Below, piece after piece: positions 47,559 through 59,609 of a DNA stretch of 64,000 bases. Each line of letters opens with the position of its first letter. Positions within the stretch are counted from its first letter, which is position 1. The notes beneath the pieces were generated by a model. The model was not told where the DNA came from, made no database searches, and saw nothing but the letters and a program-made list of their open reading frames with translations. The translations under genes and the position numbers were made by a program. Source of the stretch: Synaphobranchus kaupii (lineage: Eukaryota; Chordata; Actinopteri; Anguilliformes; Synaphobranchidae); assembly GCA_029718625.1 (NCBI GenBank), contig CM056376.1, forward strand, positions 115,530,263 to 115,594,262. Reading direction: 5' to 3'.

Positions 47559-49078
47559 TGTTACGATCCTGATACGGGACGAACCCAAGTGCAACGACCA
47601 GGAGACAGATTACAGAAAGTGGAACTTTATTAAGCGTTGGGGTGGTCCCAAAGCTGTACACGGGAGCAAAACAGGTTAGTTAGTTAACATAGGATAGCGT
47701 CCAACTGAGGACTGCTCCAAGCCGGAGCTGGACTTGAAGAAACACGGAACTGTTCCAAGCCGGAACTGGACTTGAACGGAGGTGTCTAAAACACCGGAAC
47801 TGGACTGGAACTGGACTGGAACTGGACTGGAAACTGGATCGGAACTGGACTGGAAACTGGACCGGAAGGTCCACTCAGGAAACGGGAACGGCACGGAACT
47901 TGTTCCAAGCCGGAACTGGACTTGAACGGAGGTGTATAAAACACCGGAACTGGACTGGAACTGGACTGGGAACTGGACTGGAAACTGGACCGGGAGGTCC
48001 ACTCAGGAAACGGGAACGGCACGGAACTTGTTCCAAGCCGGAACTGGACTTGAACGGAGGTGTATGAAACACCGGACCTGGACTGGAACTGGACTGGAAA
48101 CTGGACCGGAAGGTCCACTCAGGAACACAGGGGACGGCACGGAACTTGTTCCAAGCCGGAACTGGACTTGAACGGAGGTGTCTAAAACACCGGAACTGGA
48201 CTGGAACTGGACTGGAAGCTGGACCGGAAGGTCCACTCAGGAACACAGGGGACGGCACGGAACTTGTTCCAAGCCGGAACTGGACTTGAACGGAGGTGTC
48301 TAAAACACCGGAACTGGACTGGAACTGGACTGGAAACTGGACTGGAGCTGGACTGGAAACTGGATCGGAACTGGACTGGAACAGGACTGGAAACTGGACC
48401 GGGTAGCTTGAGTAACCGGGCAGAAAGCAGAGGTTAAAGGCAGGGTGTTGTGACAGGACTGTAGCTGGTGAATGCACCGCCGAGTTGGAAAGTGCGGCGT
48501 AGCTCGGGCAATACTGGCGTAAGCCGGCTGGCATGCAGAGGTCCTGGTACCGCAACACGAGTACGGGAGGTACGTAACACGGGGAGGACAAACACAGCTG
48601 CGGGAAGACTGGAACTGCGGCGTCTGGAGGTTTTGAAGGGAAACAGGTAAATGCATGCAGCAGCGAAAGATTAGCAGAGATAGCTACCAGTCAGGAAACC
48701 AGGCGAACAGGTATGAACCAGCAGGCTCATAAACACTGGACCAGAAACGGGATACGAAACAAACACGGTAGGTTAGTCAACGAACTGGCGCTGAATAGCA
48801 GCCAGCCAGGGGTTTAAAAGGTGCAGGAAGTGAAGGAGAAAACGAGAAACAGGTGTGATGTTAAATCAGGAGTGATTGCCGAAGCACAGCAGTGAGGAAT
48901 GTGAGTAACGAGAGGGGCGAGTGATAGGCGGAAGCTAAAGTGGAAAATGAAACCAAAAGTACCCGAGGGAGACGCCCAGTCCACAGCCAGGAGGGAAACA
49001 CGGACAAGGGATCCAACATGACACGGAAGGAAACAAGGAAAACATGGAAAACGGACAGGACGGGAACGGAACGTTACA
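47559..49078 (-). repeat. 3' LTR of the Gypsy element
   Basis: This 1520-bp LTR is nearly identical to 53427-54946. A complex tandem array occupies about 47695-48400. Confidence 0.95.
47695..48400. repeat. Two-tier tandem repeat inside the LTR
   Basis: About five copies of a roughly 118-160-bp unit, each containing TTGTTCCAAGCCGGAACTGG and GGTCCACTCAGGAA. Within each unit runs a short GGAACTGGACT repeat of about 11 bp. The same array sits in the other LTR at 53563-54268. It gives long open frames on both strands that are not genes. Confidence 0.88.
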
Positions 49079-49090
49079 GTACCCCCCCCC

Positions 49091-52000
49091 TCAATGTACG
49101 CCACCTGGCGTACCCGGGGGCCTGGTCTTGTCAGGGAACTGTTCGTGGAAGTCTTGGATTACTGAATGGTCCAAGATCAGGCTCTTGTGGAGCCACGACC
49201 TCTCCTCAGGACCGTACCCCTCCCAGTCGACGAGGTATTGGAAACCCCGGCCCCTGCGGCGGATATCAATAACACGGTTCACCGTGTAGGCCGGGGCGTT
49301 GTCAACAACTCGGACGGGAGGAGGCGGGATGGTAGGGGTACTGAGGGGGCTGGAGGAGACAGGCTTAACCTGGGACACATGGAACACAGGGTAAACTTTG
49401 AGGGAGGCGGGGAGGGAAAGTTTAACAGACACCGGGTTAACTAGACAAATGATGGGGAAGGGACCAATAAAACGGGGCTGAAGCTTTCTGGATGAAGAGG
49501 GAAGGGAGATGTTTGCAGTGGAGAGCCAGACCTGCTGACCGGCCCTATACTGTGGGGCTGCGGCCCTGTGAAGGTCCGCCAGACGTTGGGAGCGGGAATT
49601 GGCGTGAAGGAGTGCGGTGCGTGTGAGTCTCCAAATGTTTTTACAACGAAGGACATGGGCCCTAACAGAGGGGACAGCTATCTCGGCCTCCTGGGTCGAC
49701 AGAAGAGGGGGTTGATAGCCTAAAGCACACTCAAACGGGGATAGGCCAGTAGAGGCACTCTTAAGGGAGTTATGTGCGTACTCGACCCAGGGGAGAAAAC
49801 GGCTCCAAGAGGCAGGATTGCGCACTGTAACGCACCGCAGGGCGGCCCCCAGGTCCTGGTTCGCCCTCTCTGCCTGACCATTAGACTGGGGATGGAAACC
49901 CGAGGAAAGACTAGGAGAGGCACCCAGGGCTGCACAGAACGCCCTCCAAACTCGGGAGGAGAACTGGGGCCCACGGTCTGACACGATGTCCGAGGGGATC
50001 CCGTGCAGCCTGACCACGTGTAGCACCAAGAGCTCAGCGGTTTCAAGGGCGGACGGGAGCTTGGGGAGGGGAACAAAGTGAACCGCCTTGGAGAACCGGT
50101 CCACTATTGTCAGAATGACGGTGTTACCTTCTGACAACGGCAGACCGGTTACGAAGTCCACACCAATGTGACTCCAAGGACGGCCAGGGACGGGGAGGGA
50201 AAGGAGAAGACCGGAGGGAGGCTGGTGGGAAGCCTTGCTCCTGGCGCACACCGAGCAGGCCAGGACGAAGGCACGGGTATCCCCTTTAAGGGTAGGCCAC
50301 CAGAAACTCCTCCTGACGAGGGCGATAGTTCTGGCGACACCTGGGTGACATGCCAGGCACGAGGCGTGAACCCATTCGAGGACCTGGGAGCGGACGGAAT
50401 CGGGGACAAAAAGACAGGAGTTAGGGTTATTGCGGGGGTCCGGTTGGGAAGTCTGGGCGGCCTTCACAATGCCCTCAATCTCCCAGGAGACCGCAGCCAC
50501 CACACAGGAGGCCGGCAAAATGGGCTCCGGATCAGCAGGACTGGAGGGAGGGGAAAAAATGCGGGACAGGGCATCTGCTTTAATATTACGGGAACCAGGG
50601 CGGAAAGAAACAGAGAAATTAAAGCGTGCAAAAAATAACGACCATCTAGCCTGACGAGAATTGAGCCTCTTGGCAGATCTTAAATAAATGAGGTTTTGAT
50701 GGTCGGTAAAAACAAGAAAAGGGGTACCTGCCCCCTCCAGCCAGTGGCGCCACTCCTCAAGAGCCAGTTTTATCGCCAGCAGTTCCCGATCCCCGACATC
50801 GTAGTTCCTCTCGGCGGAGGACAGCCTCCGGGAGAAGAATGCGCAGGGATGGAGCTTGCTATCAGAGGCGGACCGTTGAGACAGAATGGCCCCCACGCCG
50901 GTGTCGGAGGCATCCACCTCAACGACAAACTGCCGAGAAGTGTCAGGGTGAAGGAGGATAGGTGCTGAGGAAAACCGAGCCTTGAGTAGCTCGAAAGCTC
51001 GCTGGGCATCGGAATTCCAACAGTAAGGCAGGGCAACGGAAGTGAGTTTAGTCAGGGGAGCAGCAATGGAACTGTAATTGCGAATAAAGCGGCGGTAGAA
51101 ATTTGCAAACCCCAGGAACTGTTGAAGGTGCTTGCGGGAGGTGGGTTGGGGCCATTCTGTCACCGCCTTGATTTTCACAGGGTCCGCCCGGATACTGCCC
51201 TCCTCGATAATGAAGCCGAGGAACGGGACCGTGGAAACGTGGAAGGAACATTTCTCAGCCTTAACAAACAGCTGATTCTCCAACAGCCGCTGGAGAACCT
51301 CTCGAACGTGACGGACATGCTCCTGCGGGGATTGAGAAAAAATTAAAATATCATCGATATAAACAAAAACGCTCCTCCCTAGGAGGTCCCGCAGGACGTC
51401 GTTCACCATGCTCTGGAAGACTGCTGGGGCGTTAGTAAGGCCGAAAGGGACCACCAGGTATTCGTAGTGGCCCAACGGGGTATTAAAAGCAGTCTTCCAC
51501 TCGTCCCCCTCACGGATACGCACCAAGTGATACGCATTCCGGAGGTCGAGCTTGGTGAACGTCACGGCTGGAGAGAGGGCTTCAAAGGCGGTGTTAATGA
51601 GGGGAAGAGGGTATTTGTTACGGATGGTGACCTGGTTGAGGCCCCGGTAGTCGATGCAGGGTCGCAGGGAGCCATCCTTCTTCCCAACGAAGAAGAACCC
51701 TGCACCGACTGGGGATGAAGAGGGACGGATAATACCCGAAGCGAGGGAGTCGTGGATGTATTCCTCCATGGCTAGTTTCTCCGGTCCAGACAGACTGTAG
51801 AGGCGTCCCGATGGCAGTTTAGCTCCAGCCAGTAGGTCAATGGCGCAGTCATACGGCCTGTGAGGAGGTAAGGACAGAGCACGTGATTTAGAAAATACTT
51901 GCGCGAGGTCGTGATACTCGCTGGGAACATTCGTTAAATCCGGTATAGGTTGCATGGAACAGGGTTTACTGGGCCCCGGAGGGGGTAGTGCAGAACGGAG

Positions 52001-53407
52001 ACAGCTGGCTAGACAGTGGGCACTCCACGCCAGGATGCGACCGGCTTTCCAGTCAATATGAGGATTGTGGAGGCGAAGCCAGGTCTGACCTAAAACCAGA
52101 GCAGATTGTTGGGAGTTAATCAGTAATAGCTGAATGGACTCCCGATGATTGCCAGATAGAATTAATTGGATAGGAACGGTGGAGTGGGTAACTAACCCCA
52201 AACTCCTACCGTCCAGAGCTAGAGCTGAAATGGGTGAAGTGAGACGTTCCGTGGGAATGCCGGCCCTCCTGGCGAGGGTGATATCCATGAAGCTGGCGTC
52301 AGCTCCGGAATCAACTAGGGCCGAAGAAGATAGGGTCTTGTCCCTCCAAAGGAGAGTAGCCTTGAACATGAGGCGGTCCTGGGCAGCATGGTTGGGGACG
52401 ATGGGGCTCGTCAGTACGCCCAGTCTTACTGGCGAGCCCCTTCCCTTGGGGCGAATGGGACAGGAGGCGATCTGATGGCCAGGCTTGCCGCAATAGAAAC
52501 AGGATCTGGTGCGCTGACGGCGCTGACGCTCCTCGGGATTGACCGCAACTCTGCCCAGTTGCATGGGCTCTTCCTCGGACCCGCCCGTAGGCGCCCGAGA
52601 TCCAGTGATGGAGTGTGAATGAACATTAGAGACGACGGAGGGCGAATGACGCCCGGAACTTCCTCCCCGCTCCCGGGCCCGGATGCGGAGACGATTATCG
52701 ATGGCTATAGCGAGGCTGATGAGGCTATTAAGGGAGTTGGATTCCTCCCGAGTGGCAAGCTGGTCCTTGAGTTCCTCGCTGAGAGCTTGGCGGAAAGCCC
52801 CCTGGAGGGAGGCGTCATTCCATCCTGACTCCGCGGCGAGGGTACGAAACTGAATGGCCATTTCTGCGACACTGCGGTTGCCTTGGTGAACTTGAAGCAG
52901 ACGCTGGGTAGCGTCACGTCCACAGGTCGGGTGTTCAAACACACGTCGCATCTCTGCCGTAAAGGCTGCGAAGTTGCTGCATAACGGAGCCTGGCTGTCC
53001 CAGATGGATGTAGCCCACTCCAGGGCGCTCCCTCCCAGGCTGCTCATAATGAACGCGATCTTGCTGGAGTCGGAGGCGAAGGAGGAGGGCTGCATCCGAA
53101 ACACTATGTCACATTTAAGTAGAAATTCTCGACATCTCCCCAACCCCCCGCGATATAACTCGGGGTGTTGTACACGGGGCTCACGGCTGGAAGTGGGAGC
53201 CGGTGCCTCCGGATGGGGTTCGGGAGAGGAAGGAGTAGGGTTGGCTGGAATCCGTAGTAGCGGTTGGTGGAGCGAAAGTTGGGATACTTGCTCCGTGATG
53301 CCCCTAACTCCTTCCAGCACATCATCCAAACGGCGACCCTGTTGGTCGCTGATCGCAGTTTGGCAGGAGAAGGCGTGGCGAATCTGTTCCAGATCGGCTG
53401 GGTCCAT
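49091..53407 (-). CDS. Single-frame Gag-Pol polyprotein of the Gypsy element
   Basis: 1438 codons without a stop. In order: a gag region with a retrotransposon capsid-like helical part (about 75-245); a zinc knuckle [14 protein letters not shown] (303-316); aspartic protease with LVDSGAD (364-370); reverse transcriptase with YIDD (683-686); RNase H with D832, E874 and D902; integrase with the H/C zinc-binding part (H1013, H1021, C1051, C1054) and catalytic D1084, D1143 and E1180; then a chromodomain at about 1373-1424 ([31 protein letters not shown]). This is a vertebrate chromovirus-type retrotransposon. Gag and pol are fused in one frame, with no frameshift site needed. All catalytic residues I checked are present, so it is potentially competent for its own cycle. 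Confidence 0.96.
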   Translation of the reverse strand: MDPADLEQIRHAFSCQTAISDQQGRRLDDVLEGVRGITEQVSQLSLHQPLLRIPANPTPSSPEPHPEAPAPTSSREPRVQHPELYRGGLGRCREFLLKCDIVFRMQPSSFASDSSKIAFIMSSLGGSALEWATSIWDSQAPLCSNFAAFTAEMRRVFEHPTCGRDATQRLLQVHQGNRSVAEMAIQFRTLAAESGWNDASLQGAFRQALSEELKDQLATREESNSLNSLISLAIAIDNRLRIRARERGGSSGRHSPSVVSNVHSHSITGSRAPTGGSEEEPMQLGRVAVNPEERQRRQRTRSCFYCGKPGHQIASCPIRPKGRGSPVRLGVLTSPIVPNHAAQDRLMFKATLLWRDKTLSSSALVDSGADASFMDITLARRAGIPTERLTSPISALALDGRSLGLVTHSTVPIQLILSGNHRESIQLLLINSQQSALVLGQTWLRLHNPHIDWKAGRILAWSAHCLASCLRSALPPPGPSKPCSMQPIPDLTNVPSEYHDLAQVFSKSRALSLPPHRPYDCAIDLLAGAKLPSGRLYSLSGPEKLAMEEYIHDSLASGIIRPSSSPVGAGFFFVGKKDGSLRPCIDYRGLNQVTIRNKYPLPLINTAFEALSPAVTFTKLDLRNAYHLVRIREGDEWKTAFNTPLGHYEYLVVPFGLTNAPAVFQSMVNDVLRDLLGRSVFVYIDDILIFSQSPQEHVRHVREVLQRLLENQLFVKAEKCSFHVSTVPFLGFIIEEGSIRADPVKIKAVTEWPQPTSRKHLQQFLGFANFYRRFIRNYSSIAAPLTKLTSVALPYCWNSDAQRAFELLKARFSSAPILLHPDTSRQFVVEVDASDTGVGAILSQRSASDSKLHPCAFFSRRLSSAERNYDVGDRELLAIKLALEEWRHWLEGAGTPFLVFTDHQNLIYLRSAKRLNSRQARWSLFFARFNFSVSFRPGSRNIKADALSRIFSPPSSPADPEPILPASCVVAAVSWEIEGIVKAAQTSQPDPRNNPNSCLFVPDSVRSQVLEWVHASCLACHPGVARTIALVRRSFWWPTLKGDTRAFVLACSVCARSKASHQPPSGLLLSLPVPGRPWSHIGVDFVTGLPLSEGNTVILTIVDRFSKAVHFVPLPKLPSALETAELLVLHVVRLHGIPSDIVSDRGPQFSSRVWRAFCAALGASPSLSSGFHPQSNGQAERANQDLGAALRCVTVRNPASWSRFLPWVEYAHNSLKSASTGLSPFECALGYQPPLLSTQEAEIAVPSVRAHVLRCKNIWRLTRTALLHANSRSQRLADLHRAAAPQYRAGQQVWLSTANISLPSSSRKLQPRFIGPFPIICLVNPVSVKLSLPASLKVYPVFHVSQVKPVSSSPLSTPTIPPPPVRVVDNAPAYTVNRVIDIRRRGRGFQYLVDWEGYGPEERSWLHKSLILDHSVIQDFHEQFPDKTRPPGTPGGVH

Positions 53408-53426
53408 ATTGTTGGCCAGTTCGTTC

Positions 53427-54946
53427 TGTTACGATCCTGATACGGGACGAACCCAAGTGCAACGACCAGGAGACAGATTACAGAAAGTGGAACTTTATTA
53501 AGCGTTGGGGTGGTCCCAAAGCTGTACACGGGAGCAAAACAGGTTAGTTAGTTAACATAGGATAGCGTCCAACTGAGGACTGCTCCAAGCCGGAGCTGGA
53601 CTTGAAGAAACACGGAACTGTTCCAAGCCGGAACTGGACTTGAACGGAGGTGTCTAAAACACCGGAACTGGACTGGAACTGGACTGGAACTGGACTGGAA
53701 ACTGGATCGGAACTGGACTGGAAACTGGACCGGAAGGTCCACTCAGGAAACGGGAACGGCACGGAACTTGTTCCAAGCCGGAACTGGACTTGAACGGAGG
53801 TGTATAAAACACCGGAACTGGACTGGAACTGGACTGGGAACTGGACTGGAAACTGGACCGGGAGGTCCACTCAGGAAACGGGAACGGCACGGAACTTGTT
53901 CCAAGCCGGAACTGGACTTGAACGGAGGTGTATGAAACACCGGACCTGGACTGGAACTGGACTGGAAACTGGACCGGAAGGTCCACTCAGGAACACAGGG
54001 GACGGCACGGAACTTGTTCCAAGCCGGAACTGGACTTGAACGGAGGTGTCTAAAACACCGGAACTGGACTGGAACTGGACTGGAAGCTGGACCGGAAGGT
54101 CCACTCAGGAACACAGGGGACGGCACGGAACTTGTTCCAAGCCGGAACTGGACTTGAACGGAGGTGTCTAAAACACCGGAACTGGACTGGAACTGGACTG
54201 GAAACTGGACTGGAGCTGGACTGGAAACTGGATCGGAACTGGACTGGAACAGGACTGGAAACTGGACCGGGTAGCTTGAGTAACCGGGCAGAAAGCAGAG
54301 GTTAAAGGCAGGGTGTTGTGACAGGACTGTAGCTGGTGAATGCACCGCCGAGTTGGAAAGTGCGGCGTAGCTCGGGCAATACTGGCGTAAGCCGGCTGGC
54401 ATGCAGAGGTCCTGGTACCGCAACACGAGTACGGGAGGTACGTAACACGGGGAGGACAAACACAGCTGCGGGAAGACTGGAACTGCGGCGTCTGGAGGTT
54501 TTGAAGGGAAACAGGTAAATGCATGCAGCAGCGAAAGATTAGCAGAGATAGCTACCAGTCAGGAAACCAGGCGAACAGGTATGAACCAGCAGGCTCATAA
54601 ACACTGGACCAGAAACGGGATACGAAACAAACACGGTAGGTTAGTCAACGAACTGGCGCTGAATAGCAGCCAGCCAGGGGTTTAAAAGGTGCAGGAAGTG
54701 AAGGAGAAAACGAGAAACAGGTGTGATGTTAAATCAGGAGTGATTGCCGAAGCACAGCAGTGAGGAATGTGAGTAACGAGAGGGGCGAGTGATAGGCGGA
54801 AGCTAAAGTGGAAAATGAAACCAAAAGTACCCGAGGGAGACGCCCAGTCCACAGCCAGGAGGGAAACACGGACAAGGGATCCAACATGACACGGAAGGAA
54901 ACAAGGAAAACATGGAAAGCGGACAGGACGGGAACGGAACGTTACA
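53427..54946 (-). repeat. 5' LTR of the Gypsy element
   Basis: Contains the element promoter and the same internal tandem array (53563-54268). Immediately past it on the coding strand are 19 nt (GAACGAACTGGCCAACAAT) that must hold any primer-binding site. Confidence 0.95.
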
Positions 54947-55069
54947 AAAGTGCTACAATGTGAATGAACAACACAATATGCGATGTAAAATTATATTTTT
55001 TTCATGTACATTTTTTAAGTTTAATGATATGTAATGTTAACCAGTGTAGCTAGCTAGTCGGCTGTATAA

Positions 55070-55953
55070 AGCCCTATTCGGACGGGATAAGTTTTACAGG
55101 GGTAGGTGGGGTAATGTAATAATTAAATAGCTCCGCTATTTTAGTCCCATCTGAATCTGCCATGTCCATAACTTTTACGGACTGCGCGCTCCCGCGCCAG
55201 TAAAGATTCCAGAGTCTTTTACCTACTGTTAAATGTCCTGTAAAAATGACCCCCAGTTAAAGCAATCCCGTGCGAATTGACATGTCCGGTAAAATTCCGT
55301 TATTTCCTGTGAGAAATTAGTTTCCCCAGTCTGTTCTCCTGGTTTTTCACGTAAGCAGTCGAGGACGCCTTTGGTTGTGCTCTGTTCGGTCCAAGTGCAA
55401 GCCACAACTATTGGCCGACCTCTAAATTAATGTAACGTTACATTAAATAAGAAGACAGAGAGCAAAAAAAAAAACAGGCTCAAAAGTAGGGTACAGTGGG
55501 GCAACGCTTGTGGCAGCTTTAGGTAAGGTATTGTAGCCTAGCTATAGCCTTACATACCTGTTATGGCCTAACACTGTTTTTTTCAAGCTAACGTTAATAA
55601 AGAGGTGTAATGCAGCCACCACGCTTTTTGTGGACATGTTTGCCATGCCAACATTGTCTCCACGTAGTTTTATTTTTTTGCGCCTGCATCTTTTCAATTG
55701 CTCCCTGACAGCGATTTTCTACCAGAAGCAATCAGTTTGCAGTGAAGATAGGATGCGTAACGTTGTATGACTCGTGGGGAACATTTTCGGTGTGACGACA
55801 ACATGGAGTAGACACTCTCATCTCTGTAATTCTAGATGCTGATTACGGAGATACTTTATCCCGTCCAAATCGGCCATTAACATTACAGACGTCCTGTGGT
55901 AATAATTAGTTTACAGACATTGTCCTGAAAACATATCCCGTCTGAATAGGGCT
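55070..55953. mobile_element. Harbinger-like MITE
   Basis: The ends AGCCCTATTCGGACGGGATA and, inverted, AGCCCTATTCAGACGGGATA are flanked by TAA at 55067-55069 and 55954-55956. It spans 884 bp with no transposase. It lies in the right part of the 47217-56643 element. Confidence 0.85.
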
Positions 55954-56779
55954 TAAGACAGCCTACGTCGGTGCTGACAAGCGCAATTGTCCTACGAAGA
56001 GAAGCCCTCCTCTTCGCCCCAGCTCTCTGGATGGCCTGCCTTCATCGGATGCCGTTTTCAATAATGATCCGCCGTCTTATTCTGGCAGCAGCCCGTCTTT
56101 TCTCCATTTCAATGGAAAACCACTGCAGAAGCAACAGCATCGCCACAAACATTATTGGCTCAATTTCTACTTCAAACTGGGTACCCAGTTGTTCACTCTC
56201 TGGTAAACAACGTGAAAATAATCAAAACACAGACACGATTGTTTACAATGCAAAGACAATTTTATTATGGGGTTGATTGTTTACTTAAAGGTCTCCAACG
56301 ATGTAATGAATAGGCTGTCTTCCTAGCCATCGTTGCCTTCCACTGACTTTTCTGGAATAAGAACGCTAGCAAAAAGGATAATTCAACTGTTGCGGATATT
56401 TCTGGTTATATTTCAGTAACAGCCGATACAGAACAATGCCAGCGAACGACGTTTTAGCCTACTCAGGTTTAGCCTAGGCTACTTACTCGTCAGAATTTCC
56501 CTGATAGTGCCACGAAGTGCGTCCCACGACTGAGCAAAACTTTCCGTGCTTCCATGCTCCAGAGTGCGCACTCCCAAGCTTTGAGTGCGTACTCGGGAGC
56601 ACGGTAGTGCGGAGCATGGAAGTATGCGGTTTGGGACACAGCCTATGTGATTAGAAAATCTCTGTTAGAGCCACAGAACTCTGTGGTTAGAGTTCTGTGG
56701 TTAGAGACCATAAAATAATAATTCTCGGAAAGTAAGAATCCACCTATCACCATCGGCGTTGTTCTAGTTGTTGTTACCA

Positions 56780-57240
56780 AGGTATCTTGTGGGCCTCCTG
56801 GCTTCAGAGAGTGACTAACGTCACTAATAATGGAAAGTTTGAATATTGTGGTGAGAAAGAAACAGTGGACCATGTTTTATTGTATTGCCAGATGTATGTT
56901 TCAGAGAGAGAAGTTTTAAAGTATGCAATAAGAATGAGTGGAGAGCAAAATATCAGTAATATTCTGAAAAAATCTTCAGGTGACAAGAGTATATTTTCGA
57001 TCAACAAGATGAATTAATAGAATCTGAGAAATATTAGTATTAGTTATTTATTGATTTTTGTTTTCATTTGGTTCCTTTTTATTTAATTATGACCAATTTG
57101 TTTAGTGTTTTGATTGTAAATTCTTTGTTTTGTAGAAATATTAGAGAGAGGGTAGATCTTTAGTCCACACTCCAGATCAGTGGGTGGCGGTAATGCACCC
57201 GAAAGCTGTTTGCAAACCGCCAAGAAGAAGAAGAAGAATT
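56780..57240 (+). pseudogene. 3' end of a non-LTR retrotransposon with GAA-rich tail
   Basis: The open frame ending at 57017 has the C-terminal zinc-knuckle-like pattern EYCGEKETVDHVLLYCQMYV seen at the end of LINE pol proteins. A 3' untranslated part with GGGTGGCGGTAATGCACC follows, then CAACCGCC-type sequence and an AAGAAGAAGAAG tail. It is 5' truncated, and a shorter copy of the same tail is at 9727-9815. Confidence 0.7.
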
Positions 57241-57356
57241 AACGTCACACCCCTATTTATGTCTGACGAGGACAGGGTACGAGGGATGCTTTTCATATTG
57301 GCCCGTTTCTTCTCAAACTGGTGAAAACCAAACTAGCCTTAGCAAGCTCCATACCG

Positions 57357-57416
57357 ATGCATCTTTGTGCAACGAAGCCTCTAGCACGGTACCACCGATC
57401 ACTGAAAATCTACGCG
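57357..57416 (+). CDS. Possible 20-codon first coding exon
   Basis: An ATG at 57357 opens 20 codons (MHLCATKPLARYHRSLKIYA) ending exactly at a GTAAGT donor (57417). The basic, hydroxylated composition would suit a mitochondrial targeting start. No second exon is visible in the following 4 kb, and I do not recognise the protein. It may be chance. Confidence 0.2.
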
Positions 57417-57774
57417 GTAAGTAAAATTATTTGCGCCATATGATTCCTTTAGCTCCAGCAGAGCCAGGTAGCAGGTAAACACTTCCTTGTTACATTCACG
57501 TTCATAAAACCAGGCGAACATGGGAACATATTTTTGTGGCCGTGCCAAACAGCTGACAGCTGGCTTCTTTTTTTTTTTTTTTTAGTAGACTCGATAGTTT
57601 TCTTTTCCAGGATAGTGAATTTTTTCTTCGGTTCTGTAATTGTCATGTTTCCTCAGTTTAGTTGGTCTACGTTTTTTATTTTATGTTGAGGTGAAACGTG
57701 GAGGTAAGGGTTGAGACTTGTGATAGGGGCGACCGAAGGTATTTGCCCTTGTTGAATACGCGTCTAATCTCAAA

Positions 57775-57910
57775 TCAATATTTATTTATATAGCGCATTT
57801 CACAACAAGTTGTCACAATATGATTCACAGAAAAACCCAGCCTAAACCCCCACAAGAGCAAGCCAAAGGCAACAGTGGCAATTTAAAACTCCCTGGTGAT
57901 CTAAATCCTA
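57775..57910. repeat. Dispersed teleost repeat
   Basis: TTTATTTATATAGCGCATTT followed by CAACAAGTTGTCACAA, CCTAAACCCCCACAAGAGCA and GGCAACAGTGGCAA is a very common fish interspersed sequence, probably a non-LTR 3' end in antisense. The class is not certain. Confidence 0.5.
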
Positions 57911-58299
57911 GCAGAGGCTGTTCTTGCATTCATTTCACACATAACCTGTGCCCCAGCCCTAATCCTGAGAATGCTAGGCTATTCTCACATCCCCAGTTTT
58001 ACCTATAATTGTGCTAGCATTGCAGTGCAAAAACGATTTAGTCTACTGCATTGTTTCTGTACTATGTTCTAGTGTGCACATGGAGATCCGATCGGCCACA
58101 TGATTAATTCTGTTTCAGGGCCATGCATTACTGTAGACTGTAGTTTGAAGTCGTGTATTTCTACTGGCAGGACTTCCATATCTCATAATGTACTTCAGAA
58201 TCAGATTTATTTGTAAGTTTGCACATGCAAGGAATTTGTCTCGATTTGGCTCACATTAACAGAAGGGTTATTGGAGGTGCAGTCATCATTGGTGAGAGT

Positions 58300-58760
58300 A
58301 GTAGGGCAGGGGAGAGAGCAGACAGCCTTGGGGGTGCCAGTCCTGAGGGTCATTATCTTACATACTGTCTCCTGTCTGTCAGGAAGTCAGTGATCCACCA
58401 ACGGATGGGGTCAGGCGCAGACAGCTGGAAGAAGTTGGCTTGTAGGGGTTCTGGTATGATGGTGTTGAACAAAATGAAAATCAACAAAAAGAATCTTGGA
58501 ATATGTTCCCGGGCTGTGAAAGTGTTGTATGAAGTATGAAGCGAAGTCCCATGTTTACCCGTGTGTCGTCCACAGACCTGTTGGCTCTGTAGGCGACTGT
58601 AGGAGGCCTAGCATTGTGCCTGTGATGGCTTTGAGGTATGCCAGGCCAGCACCCAGTCTCTCAAAAGTCTTCATGAGTACAGAGGTCAGGGCAGCAGGTC
58701 TGTAGTCATTCAGTGTCTGTGCAAATTTAACATGGCTGATGTGTTCTGGAGGAGAGCGTG
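58300..58760 (-). pseudogene. LINE reverse-transcriptase fragment
   Basis: The minus strand encodes, with frame breaks, the RT segment DYRPAALTSVLMKTFERLGA and nearby palm-domain sequence (plus-strand landmarks: TCGTCCACAGACCTGTTGGC, GTCAGTGATCCACCAACGG). It corresponds to the domain missing from the fragment at 16190-17640. It is dead and lacks both ends. Confidence 0.65.
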
Positions 58761-59609
58761 TGCATGCATGTGCACTGACAGAGGGGGTTGCAGCACAGAA
58801 CTATTTTCTCATGTAACTGGCCAGTCTGAATCAGGAAAGTGAATACGGGTAAAATCATTAATACATAATAAATGTGTGTAACTCCTTCCTGTGTGATATA
58901 AACAGCTCCTTAAATCCAGGGAATGAAATTAACTTTATCACCCAATGGCCAGAGTGGCTTGTGAATTCTAAAAATCACCAGCTATTTTCAACATTTTACC
59001 AGCCACATTACCTCTTACAATAGAACACAACCTGGTTTATTACCTGCCAAATTGAGTGCAAGAGTAGAAAATCTACCAGCCACAGTTAAAATTTTACCAG
59101 CATTTGACTGGTGGCTGGCTACTGTAAATTTCATATCCTGCTTAAAGGGTAAGTTCGCTATTTTGGACCTTGGACCCTATTTGCGGTCCGTCTTCCATGA
59201 ACCTGACCCATGAAGTCCATTTTTTCGCTGATCGGTCCAGTATTGAGTTCGGTACAGATTTCCTGTAGGCTCTCACTGGGCTACAATGGAAGTGAACGGG
59301 GCAATCAGAAATGTTCGATAAATGTGCTTTCATGTACAATAAATGAGACGGGAAGCTCAGGGTGTATTGTTACCGGTCTCAGTATGCTCTCCTGTGAAAT
59401 GTATCTCAATCCGAACATTTTTACGTGCTTGGCATGGCTTGGAAGTAAGCATTTCTCTGTTGCTTGTTTGCGCTGCACTCGCGGAGTACTATGTGTCGGG
59501 GGTAGGGGAGCGGGAAGGTGTGCCGGCCGTTTACGAAACTATCTAGCTGAGCAGTCTGCGTTTGTTTACCTGCAGCAACGTAGGCTACAATTTCCACAAA
59601 AAAACTTGG

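Larger units (their letters stand above)
47559..54946 (-). mobile_element. Full-length chromodomain Ty3/Gypsy retrotransposon
   Basis: Two 1520-bp LTRs (47559-49078 and 53427-54946) begin TGTTACGATCC and end GTTACA in plus-strand reading. They are flanked by a perfect 5-bp duplication AAAGT (47554-47558 and 54947-54951). The coding strand is minus, so the right LTR is the 5' LTR. Only 19 nt separate that LTR from the start codon. At the other end a G-rich polypurine tract (minus-strand TGAGGGGGGGGG, 49081-49093) overlaps the stop codon. By eye I found one LTR mismatch (49051 versus 54919), so the insertion is very recent. There is no env-like frame. Confidence 0.96.
47217..56643. mobile_element. 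TIR element carrying a Gypsy and a Harbinger-like insertion
   Basis: The ends are perfect inverted repeats of about 34 bp starting GGCTGTGTCCCAAACCGCAT, flanked by TAT at 47214-47216 and 56644-56646. Without the two insertions (47559-54946 and 55070-55953) the element would be about 1.15 kb. A 101-codon open frame at 55971-56276 is unrecognised. The same GGCTGTGTCC end start is used at 9123. Superfamily uncertain; the 3-bp duplication hints at Harbinger or a related group. Confidence 0.7.

Noticed and set aside
47676..48656. Long open frames on both strands in the Gypsy LTRs (also at 53544-54524)
   Set aside because: They are produced by the LTR tandem array (Ser/Pro/Val-rich on one strand, Thr/Gly/Trp-rich on the other) and duplicated exactly with the LTR; no domain or start context.
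49166..53501. Several 60-175-codon plus-strand frames across the Gypsy element
   Set aside because: Antisense shadows of the gag-pol frame.
59142..59339. Identical 61-residue translations at 59142-59339 (-) and 60820-61005 (+)
   Set aside because: Both are translations of the identical inverted ends of the TTAA element, not proteins.
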